From the NCBI GenBank assembly GCA_910579965.1, contig CAJTWF010000008.1:5770-69769 (forward strand): DNA of 64,000 bases, given 5' to 3'. Every line of letters begins with the position of its first letter. Positions within the stretch are counted from its first letter, which is position 1. Source of the DNA: an uncultured Oscillospiraceae bacterium (GTDB lineage: Bacteria; Bacillota; Clostridia; Oscillospirales; Oscillospiraceae). Made by a program: the position numbers and the translations under genes. The notes under the pieces were generated by a model that saw only the letters and a program-made list of their open reading frames with translations, was not told where the DNA came from and did no database searches. Positions 32,208 to 40,366 of this stretch are shown in pieces.

Positions 32208-33572
32208 ATGGACGCCATCGCCGCTGTCTCCACCGGACACACCCTCTCTGCCGTGGGCATTCTCCGCATCTCCGGGGAGGGCTGCTTCCCCATCTGTGAC
32301 CGGGTTTTCCGCCCTCTGAACGGGCGGCCCTTCTCGGACCAGCTCCCCCGGGAGATGGTCTTGGGCTCCCTCCTGGACCGCGATGGCCGGACCATTGACC
32401 AGGTGCTGGCCGTCCGCTTTCCCGGCCCCCGCAGCTACACCGGCGAGGACTGCGCGGAACTCCACTGTCACGGCTCCCCGGTGGTGCTGGACCAGGGGCT
32501 GCGCGCCCTCTTTGCCGCCGGAGCGCGGCAGGCGGGCCGGGGGGAGTTCACCAAGCGGGCGTTTCTGAACGGCTGTCTGGATCTGACCCAGGCGGAGGCG
32601 GTGATTGATCTCATTGAGTCGGAGACCGCCCAGGCCGCCCACAATGCGGTGGAACAGCTGGGGGGCGCTCTCCGGCGGCGTGTTGAGCCCATCTATGAGC
32701 GCCTGCTGGATATGGCCAGCCAGTTCTACGCCGTGGTGGACTACCCGGACGAGGACATTGAGGATATGGACCGGGCGGACCTCTTGCGCACTCTGGCGGA
32801 GGCGGAGGCGGCCCTGCGGGCCCTGCTGTCCACCGCGGACCGGGGCCAGATCCTCCGCCAGGGCGCGCCCACGGCTATCCTGGGCCGGCCCAACGTGGGC
32901 AAGAGCTCCCTGCTCAACGCCCTGCTGGGCTGTGAGCGGGCCATTGTCACCGACGTGGCCGGCACCACCCGGGACACGGTGGAGGAGAAAGCGGTGGTGG
33001 GCGGCGTACTGCTGCGCCTGATCGACACCGCCGGCATCCGGGACGCCCATGACGCGGTGGAGCGGCTGGGGGTGGAACGGTCCCGGCAGGCGGCGGCGGG
33101 GGCGGCGCTGGCCCTGCTGGTGCTGGACGGGTCCCAGCCCCTGACGGAGGAGGACCGGGCCGCCCTGGAGGCCGCCCGGCAGGCGGACCGGATGGTGGCG
33201 CTGCTCAACAAGAGCGATCTGCCCCAGGTTCTGGATCCCAAAGCCCTGGCGGCGGAGCTGGGGCGGGTGATTCCGGTGTCCGCCAGGAGCGGCGCGGGGC
33301 TGGAGGAGCTGGCGGCGGCGGTGGCGGACCTGTTTCCGGCGGGAGAGGCTCCGGCGGGGCATATCCTCACCAACGCCCGCCAGACAGAGGCGGCGGGCCG
33401 GGCGGCCCAGGCCCTGGCGGAAGCCCGACGGGCTCTGTCGGAGGGCTTCACGCCGGACGCGGTGCTCTCGGATACGGAGCGGGCCGTGAACGCCCTGGGG
33501 GAGCTCACCGGCCGCACGCTGCGGGAGGACCTGACCGCCCGGATCTTTGAGCGGTTCTGCGTGGGAAAATAG
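32208..33572 (+). CDS. mnmE: tRNA modification GTPase MnmE
   Basis: With MnmG it adds the carboxymethylaminomethyl group to wobble uridine 34 of certain tRNAs. It has 454 residues: an N-terminal tetrahydrofolate-binding domain (starting IAAVSTG), a helical domain, and an inserted GTPase with G1 GRPNVGKSS (226-234) and DTAG. The C-terminus ends CVGK with the catalytic Cys451. AAAGGAG upstream supports the ATG at 32208 rather than 32175, which reads through the repeat. No mnmG follows within the window. Confidence 0.96.
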   Translation: MDAIAAVSTGHTLSAVGILRISGEGCFPICDRVFRPLNGRPFSDQLPREMVLGSLLDRDGRTIDQVLAVRFPGPRSYTGEDCAELHCHGSPVVLDQGLRALFAAGARQAGRGEFTKRAFLNGCLDLTQAEAVIDLIESETAQAAHNAVEQLGGALRRRVEPIYERLLDMASQFYAVVDYPDEDIEDMDRADLLRTLAEAEAALRALLSTADRGQILRQGAPTAILGRPNVGKSSLLNALLGCERAIVTDVAGTTRDTVEEKAVVGGVLLRLIDTAGIRDAHDAVERLGVERSRQAAAGAALALLVLDGSQPLTEEDRAALEAARQADRMVALLNKSDLPQVLDPKALAAELGRVIPVSARSGAGLEELAAAVADLFPAGEAPAGHILTNARQTEAAGRAAQALAEARRALSEGFTPDAVLSDTERAVNALGELTGRTLREDLTARIFERFCVGK

Positions 33573-33693
33573 GCAAAAAGGGAGCGCTCCTTGCTGTGTG
33601 AACCGCCCCAGATTGTTTCCTGCGGGTTTGCGCCTACCGGCTCCTCTCCGGATGCCATCAACTCGGAGAGCTGCACCTTATCTTTGACATCTG

Positions 33694-33855
33694 AGAGCCT
33701 GTTTAAAATCTCCCCGCGCATGTCTTGGCGGCGTATTTTCCGCCCTGACTGCGTTAAAAATCCTTGCCATCCGTCAGGATGCCTGCGGATTTTTGCCTTG
33801 CAGGGCAAAAAATCCACTCACCAATCCATACACGTCGAGATATTAAACAGGCTCT
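33694..33855. mobile_element. MITE-like element, 162 bp
   Basis: Ends in 19-base inverted repeats, AGAGCCTGTTTAAAATCTC (33694-33712) and its complement at 33837-33855 with one mismatch. CTGAGAGCC is repeated directly at 33691-33699 and 33854-33862, partly overlapping the ends. No coding capacity. The interior has GGATTTTTG/CAAAAAATCC pairing. A second element with a related GCCTGTTTGAAAA end lies at 42500. The 33573-33693 stretch before it has no recognised feature. Confidence 0.7.
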
Positions 33856-33884
33856 GAGAGCCGCATAAAAATTTTCCACCTCTC

Positions 33885-33913
33885 TTGCGAAAACCGTCCC
33901 TTCCTGGTATAAT
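33885..33913 (+). promoter_or_regulatory. Promoter of the GRAM/PH-like gene
   Basis: TTGCGA, a 17-base spacer and TATAAT with an upstream TGG (extended -10). It lies just outside the MITE-like element. Confidence 0.75.
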
Positions 33914-33978
33914 TTTTGCGGTTCGGGCGGGACCGCCTACCCGGCCGCAACATCTTTAAGAGAAAGGGACGAAAAACT

Positions 33979-34305
33979 GTGGAGCTTTTACAACTGCGGG
34001 AGAACGAGAAAACCGTGCTGGAGCTGTCCGGCGATCTGTGGGAGGGCCTGGGCCAGGGATCTGGAGTGTTCCAGATCACAGACCAGCGGTGCGCGTTCCG
34101 CTATAAGACGCTCTTGGGCGCGGCCAAGCAGAACGCCGTGGAGTTCGAGCTGTCCGACGTTGCCCAGATCAAAAAGTGCAACATAGGCCCTGGTTTTATC
34201 AAATTCATCCCCACAGGCATCAAGGTGACGCTGAAGGACGGGAAGAAGCACGTCTTTTCTGTCACCAAGCGTGAGAAGATGATGCAGGCTCTGGGCGGAA
34301 ACTAA
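33979..34305 (+). CDS. GRAM/PH-like domain protein
   Basis: A 108-residue soluble protein, beta-rich with a C-terminal helix: GSGVFQITDQRCAFRYKT, then VEFELSDVAQIKKCNIG and KVTLKDGKKHVFSVTKREKM. This order of strands is that of bacterial GRAM / PH-like domains. The GTG start at 33979 has AAAGGGA nine bases upstream. A single-gene unit with its own promoter and terminator. Role unknown. Confidence 0.7.
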   Translation: MELLQLRENEKTVLELSGDLWEGLGQGSGVFQITDQRCAFRYKTLLGAAKQNAVEFELSDVAQIKKCNIGPGFIKFIPTGIKVTLKDGKKHVFSVTKREKMMQALGGN

Positions 34306-34327
34306 CAGCTTCCATATCGTCAAACGG

Positions 34328-34367
34328 ACGGACCTGTTCCCCTCTGGAACAGGCCCGCCCGTTTTTT
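34328..34367. terminator. Terminator shared by the GRAM-like gene and cysS
   Basis: CCTGTTCC and GGAACAGG stem with a CCTCT loop, extended by GG/CC pairs and followed by CCCGTTTTTT on the plus strand. Confidence 0.8.
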
Positions 34368-34383
34368 CGCGCTCTTCGGTGTC

Positions 34384-35835
34384 TCACACCCGTCTCCAGG
34401 ACGCGCCCTCCTTGGTGTCCGTCACCTCCACGCCCATGGCCCGCAGCTCCTCCCGGATACTGTCCGCCTGGGCGAAGTCCCTGGCTTTTTTCGCCTGGGC
34501 CCGGCGCAGCACCAGCTCGTCAATGGCCGGGTCCCCCTCGCCGGTGACCACGATACCCCCGGCGGAGGACGCGGCGGATTTGGCTTTGGCCTCCGCCTCC
34601 CGCCTGTCCGCCGCCTTCTCCAGCAGCGACAGGCCCAGCACCTGGTCAAAGTCCGCCAGCAGCGCCAGCTTGGTCTCGTCGTTGGCGCTCACCTTCAGCG
34701 CGTCGTACAGGGCCGTAACGCCCAGGGAGGTGTTCAGATCATTTCCCAGGGCCTTGCGGAACTTCTCCCGCTGGGCTGCAAAGACCTCCTGGTCCACCGG
34801 GCCCTCACCGGGGGTCAGGGCCGCGATCCGGGCGATGAGCTTTTGATAGGTTCCCTGGGCGTTGTCCAGGTTCTCCCAAGTAAACACAAGGTTCTTGCGG
34901 TAGTGGCTCTGGAGGCAGAACAGCCGGTAGGCCAGGGGATCGTACCCCCTCTCCTCCAGCAGGGAGACGGTGAGAAACTCCCCCTTGCTCTTGCTCATTT
35001 TTCCTGTGTTGGAGTTCAGGTGCAGCACGTGCATCCAGTAATTGCACCACTTGTGGCCCAGGTAGCTCTCGCTCTGGGCGATCTCGTTGGTGTGGTGGGG
35101 GAAGGCGTTGTCAATGCCGCCGCAGTGGATGTCCAGGTCCTCCCCCAGGTGCTTCATGGAGATGCCGGAGCACTCGATGTGCCAGCCCGGGTAGCCCACC
35201 CCCCAGGGGGAGTCCCATTTGAGGGCCTGATCCTCAAATTTGGACTGGGTGAACCAGAGGACGAAGTCGTTCTTGCTGCGCTTGTTGGTATCCTCCTCTA
35301 CGCCCTCCCGGACGCCCACGGCCAGGTCCTCCGCGTCGTAGTCATTGAAGATATAATACCGCTCCAGCCTGCTGGTGTCGAAGTACACGTTGCCTCCGGC
35401 CCGGTAGGCGTAGCCGGTGTCTATGAGCCGGGTGATGATCCTGATATACGCGTCTATGCAGCTGGTGGCCGGCTCCACCACGTCCGGGCGCTTGATGTTC
35501 AGCTTCCGGCAGTCGTCAAAGAAGGCGTCGGTGTAGAATCTGGCGATGTCCATGACGGACTTGTGCTCCCGCCGGGCCCCCTTGAGCATCTTGTCCTCGC
35601 CGGTGTCACCGTCGGAGGAGAGGTGGCCTACGTCGGTGATGTTCATGACGCGCTTGACGTTGTATCCCTCATAGCGCAGGAACTTCTCCAGCACGTCCTC
35701 CATGAGATAGGTGCGCAGGTTGCCGATGTGGGCAAAATGGTACACCGTGGGGCCGCAGGTATACATCTTCACAATGTCCGGGTGGTTGGGGACAAACTCC
35801 TCCTTGCGGCGGGATGCGGAATTATACAGATACAT
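34384..35835 (-). CDS. cysS: Cysteinyl-tRNA synthetase
   Basis: Charges tRNA-Cys. The 483-residue class I enzyme has the HIGH-type HIGN at 36-39, a zinc-binding CGPTVY (Cys27), the GWHIECSG zinc segment and KMSKS at 279-283. It lies 11 bases after cysE and is therefore under the same Cys T-box, so cysteine shortage raises both cysteine synthesis and charging. Confidence 0.97.
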   Translation of the reverse strand: MYLYNSASRRKEEFVPNHPDIVKMYTCGPTVYHFAHIGNLRTYLMEDVLEKFLRYEGYNVKRVMNITDVGHLSSDGDTGEDKMLKGARREHKSVMDIARFYTDAFFDDCRKLNIKRPDVVEPATSCIDAYIRIITRLIDTGYAYRAGGNVYFDTSRLERYYIFNDYDAEDLAVGVREGVEEDTNKRSKNDFVLWFTQSKFEDQALKWDSPWGVGYPGWHIECSGISMKHLGEDLDIHCGGIDNAFPHHTNEIAQSESYLGHKWCNYWMHVLHLNSNTGKMSKSKGEFLTVSLLEERGYDPLAYRLFCLQSHYRKNLVFTWENLDNAQGTYQKLIARIAALTPGEGPVDQEVFAAQREKFRKALGNDLNTSLGVTALYDALKVSANDETKLALLADFDQVLGLSLLEKAADRREAEAKAKSAASSAGGIVVTGEGDPAIDELVLRRAQAKKARDFAQADSIREELRAMGVEVTDTKEGASWRRV

Positions 35836-35846
35836 GGCGGATCTCC

Positions 35847-36497
35847 TTACATTTCATTCTTCTTATGTTCAGCCGCTTCCAGCGTTTTTTCCAGCTCCTC
35901 AATGCGCCGGGAGAGGGCCTCCAGCTTTTGCAGGGTGGGGTTGACCACGCTGGTCTGGTCCACCTCGTCGGCGTAGCGGCGGACCTTCTCACCGCCCACC
36001 CGGACGATCTGGGCCGGCACGCCCACGGCGGTGGCGTTAGCCGGCACATCCTGGAGCACCACTGCTCCGGCGGCAATCCGGGCGTTCTCGTGGATGGTGA
36101 TGGGCCCCAGCACCTTGGCTCCCGCCCCCACCAGTACGTTGTTGCCCAGGGTGGGATGGCGCTTGCCCACGTCCTTGCCGGTGCCCCCCAGGGTGACGCC
36201 CTGGTAGAGCAGCACGTCGTCACCGATCTCTGTGGTTTCGCCGATGACAATGCCTGTGCCGTGGTCAATGACCAGGCGGCGGCCGATGACCGCGCCGGGG
36301 TGGATCTCAATACCGGTCCAGAACCGGCCCCACTGGGACACAAACCGGGCCAGGAAGCAGAGCTGATGGCGGTGAAGCCAGTGGGCGATGCGGTAGTAGA
36401 TAATGGCGTGTACGCCGGCGTAGAGCAGGAAAATCTCCAGCTTTCCGCGTGCGGCGGGATCCCGCCGCTGGTATGCGCGAAGGGTCTCTAATAACAT
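35847..36497 (-). CDS. cysE: Serine O-acetyltransferase
   Basis: Makes O-acetylserine from serine and acetyl-CoA, the first step of cysteine synthesis. The start at 36497 gives 216 residues with AAAGGA nine bases upstream; the longer frame runs back through the T-box leader and is not protein. It has an N-terminal helical part, then left-handed hexapeptide repeats (about 60-175: VIGRRLVIDHGTGIVIGE, TLGGTGKDVGKRHPTLG) with the catalytic Asp-His of the family. The C-terminal tail is a coiled coil (about 185-216), longer than the usual tail. Confidence 0.95.
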   Translation of the reverse strand: MLLETLRAYQRRDPAARGKLEIFLLYAGVHAIIYYRIAHWLHRHQLCFLARFVSQWGRFWTGIEIHPGAVIGRRLVIDHGTGIVIGETTEIGDDVLLYQGVTLGGTGKDVGKRHPTLGNNVLVGAGAKVLGPITIHENARIAAGAVVLQDVPANATAVGVPAQIVRVGGEKVRRYADEVDQTSVVNPTLQKLEALSRRIEELEKTLEAAEHKKNEM

Positions 36498-36657
36498 GGG
36501 AAATGGTCCTTTACTGAGAGTATGCGCCCTTTTCCCGAAAGAAACAGGCGGAATGGGGACTTTTTTACACGGCGTCGCCTGCGGGGTTTGCCTTGTTTCC
36601 GGTTCCTTGACGATAAATGATATGATGCGCCGGAAGGGGACGCCACGCTGCGGGGAC

Positions 36658-36875
36658 GAAAAAAACGCCCCCTGCCGCCCCAAAGGGACGGAGAGGCGCC
36701 GTAGCGCGGTTCCACTCTCCTGCTTCACTCGCTCAGGCCAGTATCGCGGCCCATACGGAGGGCATTGCCCCTCCCGCTCCCGGACGCACTTTCCCCCCGC
36801 CGCCCAGAGGGCCGCTTTCAGCGGTGCGCAGCCCCTCTCTGCCTGCTTGACGCGGGTACTCTTTCCGTTCATCGC
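36658..36875 (-). promoter_or_regulatory. Cysteine T-box leader of cysE-cysS
   Basis: On the minus strand the T-box sequence AGAGTGGAACCGCG (36718-36705) is followed by a GC-rich terminator (about 36700-36666) and a run of seven Ts. Upstream is a Stem I with AGTA-type and GAAAG-type internal-loop pieces; UGC (36788-36786, in GAAAGTGCG) is the best specifier, which is a Cys codon. Uncharged tRNA-Cys would favour antitermination. Specifier placement is by eye. Confidence 0.88.
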
Positions 36876-36893
36876 GGTTGTGTCATCCGTATT

Positions 36894-36922
36894 ATATTAC
36901 CAGCGCCGGGGCGGTGTGTCAA
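36894..36922 (-). promoter_or_regulatory. Promoter of the T-box-cysE-cysS operon
   Basis: TTGACA (36922-36917), a 17-base spacer, then TAATAT (36899-36894) on the minus strand, about 15 bases before the leader. Confidence 0.7.
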
Positions 36923-36939
36923 GGAGAAAATGGGCAGGC

Positions 36940-37145
36940 ATCCTCAGAAAAAGTGACATCCAGAATCCAGTGCATAGATTCAATTTTCCAATGCTCGCGA
37001 GCAAGTTCCATGAGCTGTTTGGCACAGGCATCCCGGCTGGAAATGTAATAGCTGGTTTCCCGGCCCGCGAACCTCTACAATCCGTTCAATAGAAAAATGG
37101 ATTGTAATCCCGGCCATTTGTGCTCTTTCAACCAGGAAATATCCT
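36940..37145 (-). pseudogene. ISAs1-family transposase fragment
   Basis: Translating the minus strand gives DISWLKEHKWPGLQSIF, an in-frame TAG, then SYYISSRDACAKQLMELA, EHWKIESMHWILDVTF. These match the conserved WPGL, YYISS and HWxIExxLHWxLDVTF motifs of ISAs1 transposases in order. Both ends are missing and a stop interrupts it, so it is a relic. Confidence 0.75.
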
Positions 37146-37472
37146 TGATTTTGCGGCAAATTCGTTTTTCAATCCGCCCTGCGTTCTTCTCCGCTGTTTG
37201 GCAGATTTCCTATTCATTTTTGTTGCTTTGATCCTCGAAAAACAGGCGTACATCCTCCAGTAAATGATGCGTTTGTCCCTACGCTGAGAATTGATGTGGA
37301 AGCGGGCAAGTTCAAAGAATTCCTTTAAATTAGAGTTGGCATTGCTTGGCCTTTTAGGTCCAAGTAAATATCCGCACCCCCATTTGGTATACGTTATCTT
37401 ACCATTTACAGGATCGCCAGGGAATCTTCCGCTGCCTGTATTTTTTCCTCCGGTTTTCCCTTTTGAGCTCAT
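37128..37472 (-). CDS. Hypothetical basic protein
   Basis: A 114-residue Lys/Arg-rich frame starting MSSKGKTGGKNTG, with GGGGGGAG eight bases upstream of the ATG. It has no recognised domain and its end overlaps the ISAs1 fragment by a few codons, so the C-terminus may be altered. AT-richer than its neighbours, so acquired DNA is likely. Could be a broken gene. Beyond it, 37473-37563 holds only a GACAGT/ACTGTC inverted repeat near 37493-37517. Confidence 0.35.
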   Translation of the reverse strand: MSSKGKTGGKNTGSGRFPGDPVNGKITYTKWGCGYLLGPKRPSNANSNLKEFFELARFHINSQRRDKRIIYWRMYACFSRIKATKMNRKSAKQRRRTQGGLKNEFAAKSRIFPG

Positions 37473-37563
37473 GAGAATTGCTCCCCCCATTTCGACAGTT
37501 TGGGTTTTCCACTGTCTACTTTAGAGGGAGCATATCACTCCAGGGGAAACCGCCGTGCCGGCT

Positions 37564-38139
37564 TCAAGCCTTCCGGCCGGACAGATCCTGTCCCAGGATG
37601 TACCGATTGAGGGGTATGTACAGCACCCCCGCGATCACCAGCGCAAGGACGGTGTTGGGCAGCATGTAGGAGCCGTTGTACACCAGGGAGTAGACGCTGG
37701 GACTGGTGAAAGTTATGCCCAGCAGCTCTGTGGGGGCGATGATCCTGTAGATGGTGACGCCGCTGACGTAGTGTACCGCGAACCGGCACAGGCAGCCCAC
37801 CACGGTCCCCGCGAAGATCCCCCAGCGCTTTCCCCTGAACAGGCCCGCCAGCCCCAGGGGCGTGAAGGCCACCAGATAGTCCAGGAGCATGGACTGCCAG
37901 CCCCAGGCGTAGGCTCCGTCGAAGATCAGCTGGAGCAGGCCGAAGGCGAAGCCTGCCAGCAGCCCCGGCTTCACCCCCCACCGCACCGCGAACAGCAGCA
38001 ACGGGAACATGGCCGGGGTCAGGCTCCCTCCGTTGGGCAGCTCCATCAGCTTAATGTAGCTGAGGACTTGGGCCAGAGCCACCAGGATGGCCGCCTCGCA
38101 CAGGCAGCGCAGGTTCATGGATGTTTTTGTGTTGGACAT
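37564..38139 (-). CDS. thiT: Thiamine ECF transporter substrate-binding subunit ThiT
   Basis: Membrane protein that captures thiamine for an energy-coupling factor importer. It has 191 residues with about six membrane segments; PNGGSLTPAMFPLLLFAVRWG and AYAWGWQSMLLDYLVAF are typical ThiT stretches. AAAGGAGGAAGG upstream of 38139 fixes the start. It is preceded by a TPP riboswitch, which settles thiamine as the substrate. The shared EcfAA'T module is not in this window. Confidence 0.93.
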   Translation of the reverse strand: MSNTKTSMNLRCLCEAAILVALAQVLSYIKLMELPNGGSLTPAMFPLLLFAVRWGVKPGLLAGFAFGLLQLIFDGAYAWGWQSMLLDYLVAFTPLGLAGLFRGKRWGIFAGTVVGCLCRFAVHYVSGVTIYRIIAPTELLGITFTSPSVYSLVYNGSYMLPNTVLALVIAGVLYIPLNRYILGQDLSGRKA

Positions 38140-38177
38140 GGTACCTTCCTCCTTTGTATTGGCGGGAAGTGCCTGCG

Positions 38178-38215
38178 GACAAAAAAATCGCATGTCCGCA
38201 AGGCGCGGGCATACG
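38178..38215 (-). terminator. Expression-platform terminator of the TPP riboswitch
   Basis: On the minus strand ATGCCCGC pairs with GCGGACAT (one mismatch), followed by GCGA and seven Ts, between the aptamer and thiT. TPP binding should favour this stop. Confidence 0.65.
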
Positions 38216-38235
38216 ACAATAGAGCTTATACAATC

Positions 38236-38326
38236 GCATTCCTACGCCGGCATTACCCGGATCAGGTTCGAGGGACAGGACGGCATTGCGTCTCATCTCA
38301 GCCGGCGTGCGCCAGCGCCCCTTGGA
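38236..38326 (-). promoter_or_regulatory. TPP riboswitch
   Basis: The minus strand carries the conserved thi-box: CTGAGATGAGA (about 38302-38292), then ACCTGATCCGGGTAATGCC and GGCGTAGGAA, bounded by GGGGCGC at the 5' end. Controls thiT. Confidence 0.95.
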
Positions 38327-38335
38327 TTGTATTTA

Positions 38336-38364
38336 AGTATAACAGAGGCAGGTCCATTTGTCAA
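38336..38364 (-). promoter_or_regulatory. Promoter of the TPP riboswitch-thiT unit
   Basis: TTGACA (38364-38359), 17 bases, TATACT (38341-38336) on the minus strand, directly before the aptamer. Confidence 0.85.
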
Positions 38365-38394
38365 GCGAGTATGAGCGCCCCTTCCCGCAGCAGG

Positions 38395-38450
38395 GACGCT
38401 CCCCACAGCGCGGCCTCCGTCCTCTGTCTGACCACGATATGGGGAGCGTC
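38395..38450 (-). terminator. Long inverted repeat after the antiporter gene
   Basis: GACGCTCCCC (38395-38404) and its complement (38441-38450) lie just past the antiporter stop and before the thiT promoter. No T run is seen, so it is a probable mRNA-end structure. Confidence 0.45.
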
Positions 38451-38458
38451 GCTTCTGC

Positions 38459-39745
38459 TTACAGCTTTTGCAGGGGCGCTTTGGGTGTGTTCTGCTTGCG
38501 GGCGCTGGTCTTGCCCTCCACCTGGATCTCGCCGGCGGCGATCAGGGACCGCTTGGTCAGCGTCGGGCCCACCAGCTCATACACCAGCACGGAGAACAGC
38601 ACCACGCTACGCACCACCTCGCCGTCCGCCAGCTGCTGGGCTGTCAGTGCCATGCCCAGCGCCACGCCGGCCTGGGGCAGCAGCGTAATCCCCAGGTGCT
38701 TTTTGATCTTGTCGCTGCACTGGGTCATGGCGCAGCTGCTATACGCGCCCACGTACTTGCCCAGGGAGCGGGAGATGATGTACACCACGCCGATCAGCAG
38801 CACCACGGGGTTGGAGAGAATCTTCAAATTCAGCTCCGCGCCGGACAGCACGAAAAACAGCACGAACAGCGGCGCGGTCCACCCGTCCACCCGGTTCATC
38901 AGCTCCTCGGAGAAGTCGCAGATGTTGCAGAACACGGTGCCTGTCATCATGCACACCAGCAGCAGGCTGAACCCGCAGTGAACGCCCGCCACGTGGAAGT
39001 CCGCCATGGACAGGCCCACCGTCAGCAGCACAAAGCCAATAGAAATGGAGAGGCGCTTGCTGCGGGAGTGGAAATACTTCTCCACCCGGTACAGCAGCCA
39101 TCCCGCGAACGCGCCCAGGACCAGAGAGAGGGTGATCTCCACCAGGGGCTCCACCAGCACGGTCATCAGGCTGATGGTCCCGCTCTCCAGGGCCACGGCC
39201 ACGCCGAAGGAGGCGGAGAAGAGCACCAGGCCCACCGCGTCGTCAATGGCCACCACCAGCAGCAGCAGCTTGGTCAGCGGGCCGTCCGCCTTGTACTGGC
39301 GCACCACCATCAGCGTGGCCGCTGGCGCGGTGGCGGCGGCGATAGCGCCCAGGGTGATGGCGGAGGAGATGGAGATCAGGCCCGGGTTGATGAAATGCAC
39401 CGCCACCAGCGCAATGTCCACCAAGATCGTGGTGATCACCGCCTGGAGAATGCCCACGGTGATGGCCTGCCGGCCCATGTGCTTGAGCTGCTCCAGCCGG
39501 AACTCATTGCCGATGGTAAAGGCGATGAAGCCCAGGGCCACCTGGGAGATGATGTCCAGACTGGACACCTCCTGAGGCGTGTTGAAGCCCAGCTCCAGCA
39601 GGTTCAGACCGCCCAGGCAGTAGGGACCCAGCAGCAGGCCGGTGATGAGGTAGGCCGTCACTGCGGGCAGGTTCAGCCGCTTGGCCAGCCGGGACATGAG
39701 CAGTCCGCCTACCAGGGACAGGGAGAGTTGAATCAGAATTTGCAT
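38459..39745 (-). CDS. CPA2-type cation/proton antiporter
   Basis: A 428-residue membrane protein with 11-12 hydrophobic segments and the Na+/H+ exchanger fold: LAKRLNLPAVTAYLITGLLLGP (about 20-41), QVALGFIAFTIGNEF and VVAIDDAVGLVLFS, where the DD pair near 165 matches the ion-binding acidic residues of this class. It lacks the RCK/TrkA-N domain of Kef proteins. GAGGTG seven bases upstream supports this ATG over the one at 39796. Ion (Na+ or K+) not decided by sequence. Confidence 0.9.
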   Translation of the reverse strand: MQILIQLSLSLVGGLLMSRLAKRLNLPAVTAYLITGLLLGPYCLGGLNLLELGFNTPQEVSSLDIISQVALGFIAFTIGNEFRLEQLKHMGRQAITVGILQAVITTILVDIALVAVHFINPGLISISSAITLGAIAAATAPAATLMVVRQYKADGPLTKLLLLVVAIDDAVGLVLFSASFGVAVALESGTISLMTVLVEPLVEITLSLVLGAFAGWLLYRVEKYFHSRSKRLSISIGFVLLTVGLSMADFHVAGVHCGFSLLLVCMMTGTVFCNICDFSEELMNRVDGWTAPLFVLFFVLSGAELNLKILSNPVVLLIGVVYIISRSLGKYVGAYSSCAMTQCSDKIKKHLGITLLPQAGVALGMALTAQQLADGEVVRSVVLFSVLVYELVGPTLTKRSLIAAGEIQVEGKTSARKQNTPKAPLQKL

Positions 39746-39786
39746 GGTCAGCACCTCGTTTGCCTTGAAAAATTTGTACAGGGTGT

Positions 39787-39815
39787 AATATAGCACTTTC
39801 CGCCAAAAACTGCAA
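39787..39815 (-). promoter_or_regulatory. Promoter of the antiporter gene
   Basis: TTGCAG, a 17-base spacer and TATATT on the minus strand, about 45 bases before the start. Confidence 0.6.
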
Positions 39816-39886
39816 GGTTAATTGGGGAAAAACATACACAAAAAAGCGGCGCTTCCCGCAGTAGATTCCTCTATTTTTTCTCAGGA

Positions 39887-39915
39887 TTGACAGAAGCCCG
39901 TTTCCCCTATATGAT
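39887..39915 (+). promoter_or_regulatory. Promoter of mrnC-rqcH
   Basis: TTGACA, exactly 17 bases, TATGAT. It lies inside the longest open frame and so rules out the upstream start codons of mrnC. Confidence 0.8.
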
Positions 39916-39949
39916 AGGAGAAAGTCTATTGATGAATCCGGGAGAAGCT

Positions 39950-40366
39950 ATGGAAGATTATTTTACGCTGCGTCTGACTGAGGACGAGATCCGCGCCATC
40001 AGCAGCATCGGCCTTGCCCACCTGGGGGACGCGGTCTACGAGCTGCTGGTCCGCTCCTGGCTGTGCGCCCACGGCAGGGCTACGGGCAGGGGACTGCACC
40101 GGGCGGCGGTGGAGCTGGTGAAGGCTCCGGCCCAGGCCCGGCGGGCCGAGCGCGTCCTGCCCATGCTGACCGAACGGGAGCAGGCGGTCTTCAAGCGGGG
40201 CCGCAACGCCCACGTCAACACTATCCCCCACAGCGCCAGCCGCTCCGACTACCTGAAGGCCACGGCCCTGGAATGCCTGCTGGGGGATCTGTACCTGCGG
40301 GGGGAGCGGGCGCGGATCAGTGCCCTCTTCGAGGTCATGATGGAGGAGGATGAACATGCCACTTGA
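39950..40366 (+). CDS. mrnC: Mini-ribonuclease 3
   Basis: RNase III-like enzyme without a double-strand RNA-binding domain; it matures 23S rRNA ends. The start at 39950 is set by the promoter at 39887-39915 and GGGAG five bases upstream, giving 138 residues, the family length. LAHLGDAVYELLVR (about 22-35, catalytic Asp27) and KATALECLLGDLYL, with the second acidic set, are the RNase III motifs. It overlaps rqcH by 11 bases. Confidence 0.93.
   Translation: MEDYFTLRLTEDEIRAISSIGLAHLGDAVYELLVRSWLCAHGRATGRGLHRAAVELVKAPAQARRAERVLPMLTEREQAVFKRGRNAHVNTIPHSASRSDYLKATALECLLGDLYLRGERARISALFEVMMEEDEHAT

Noticed and set aside
36498..36872. N-terminal extension of CysE of 125 residues
   Set aside because: The stretch is the T-box leader RNA. 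The encoded residues are unlike any CysE, and a proper ribosome site precedes 36497.
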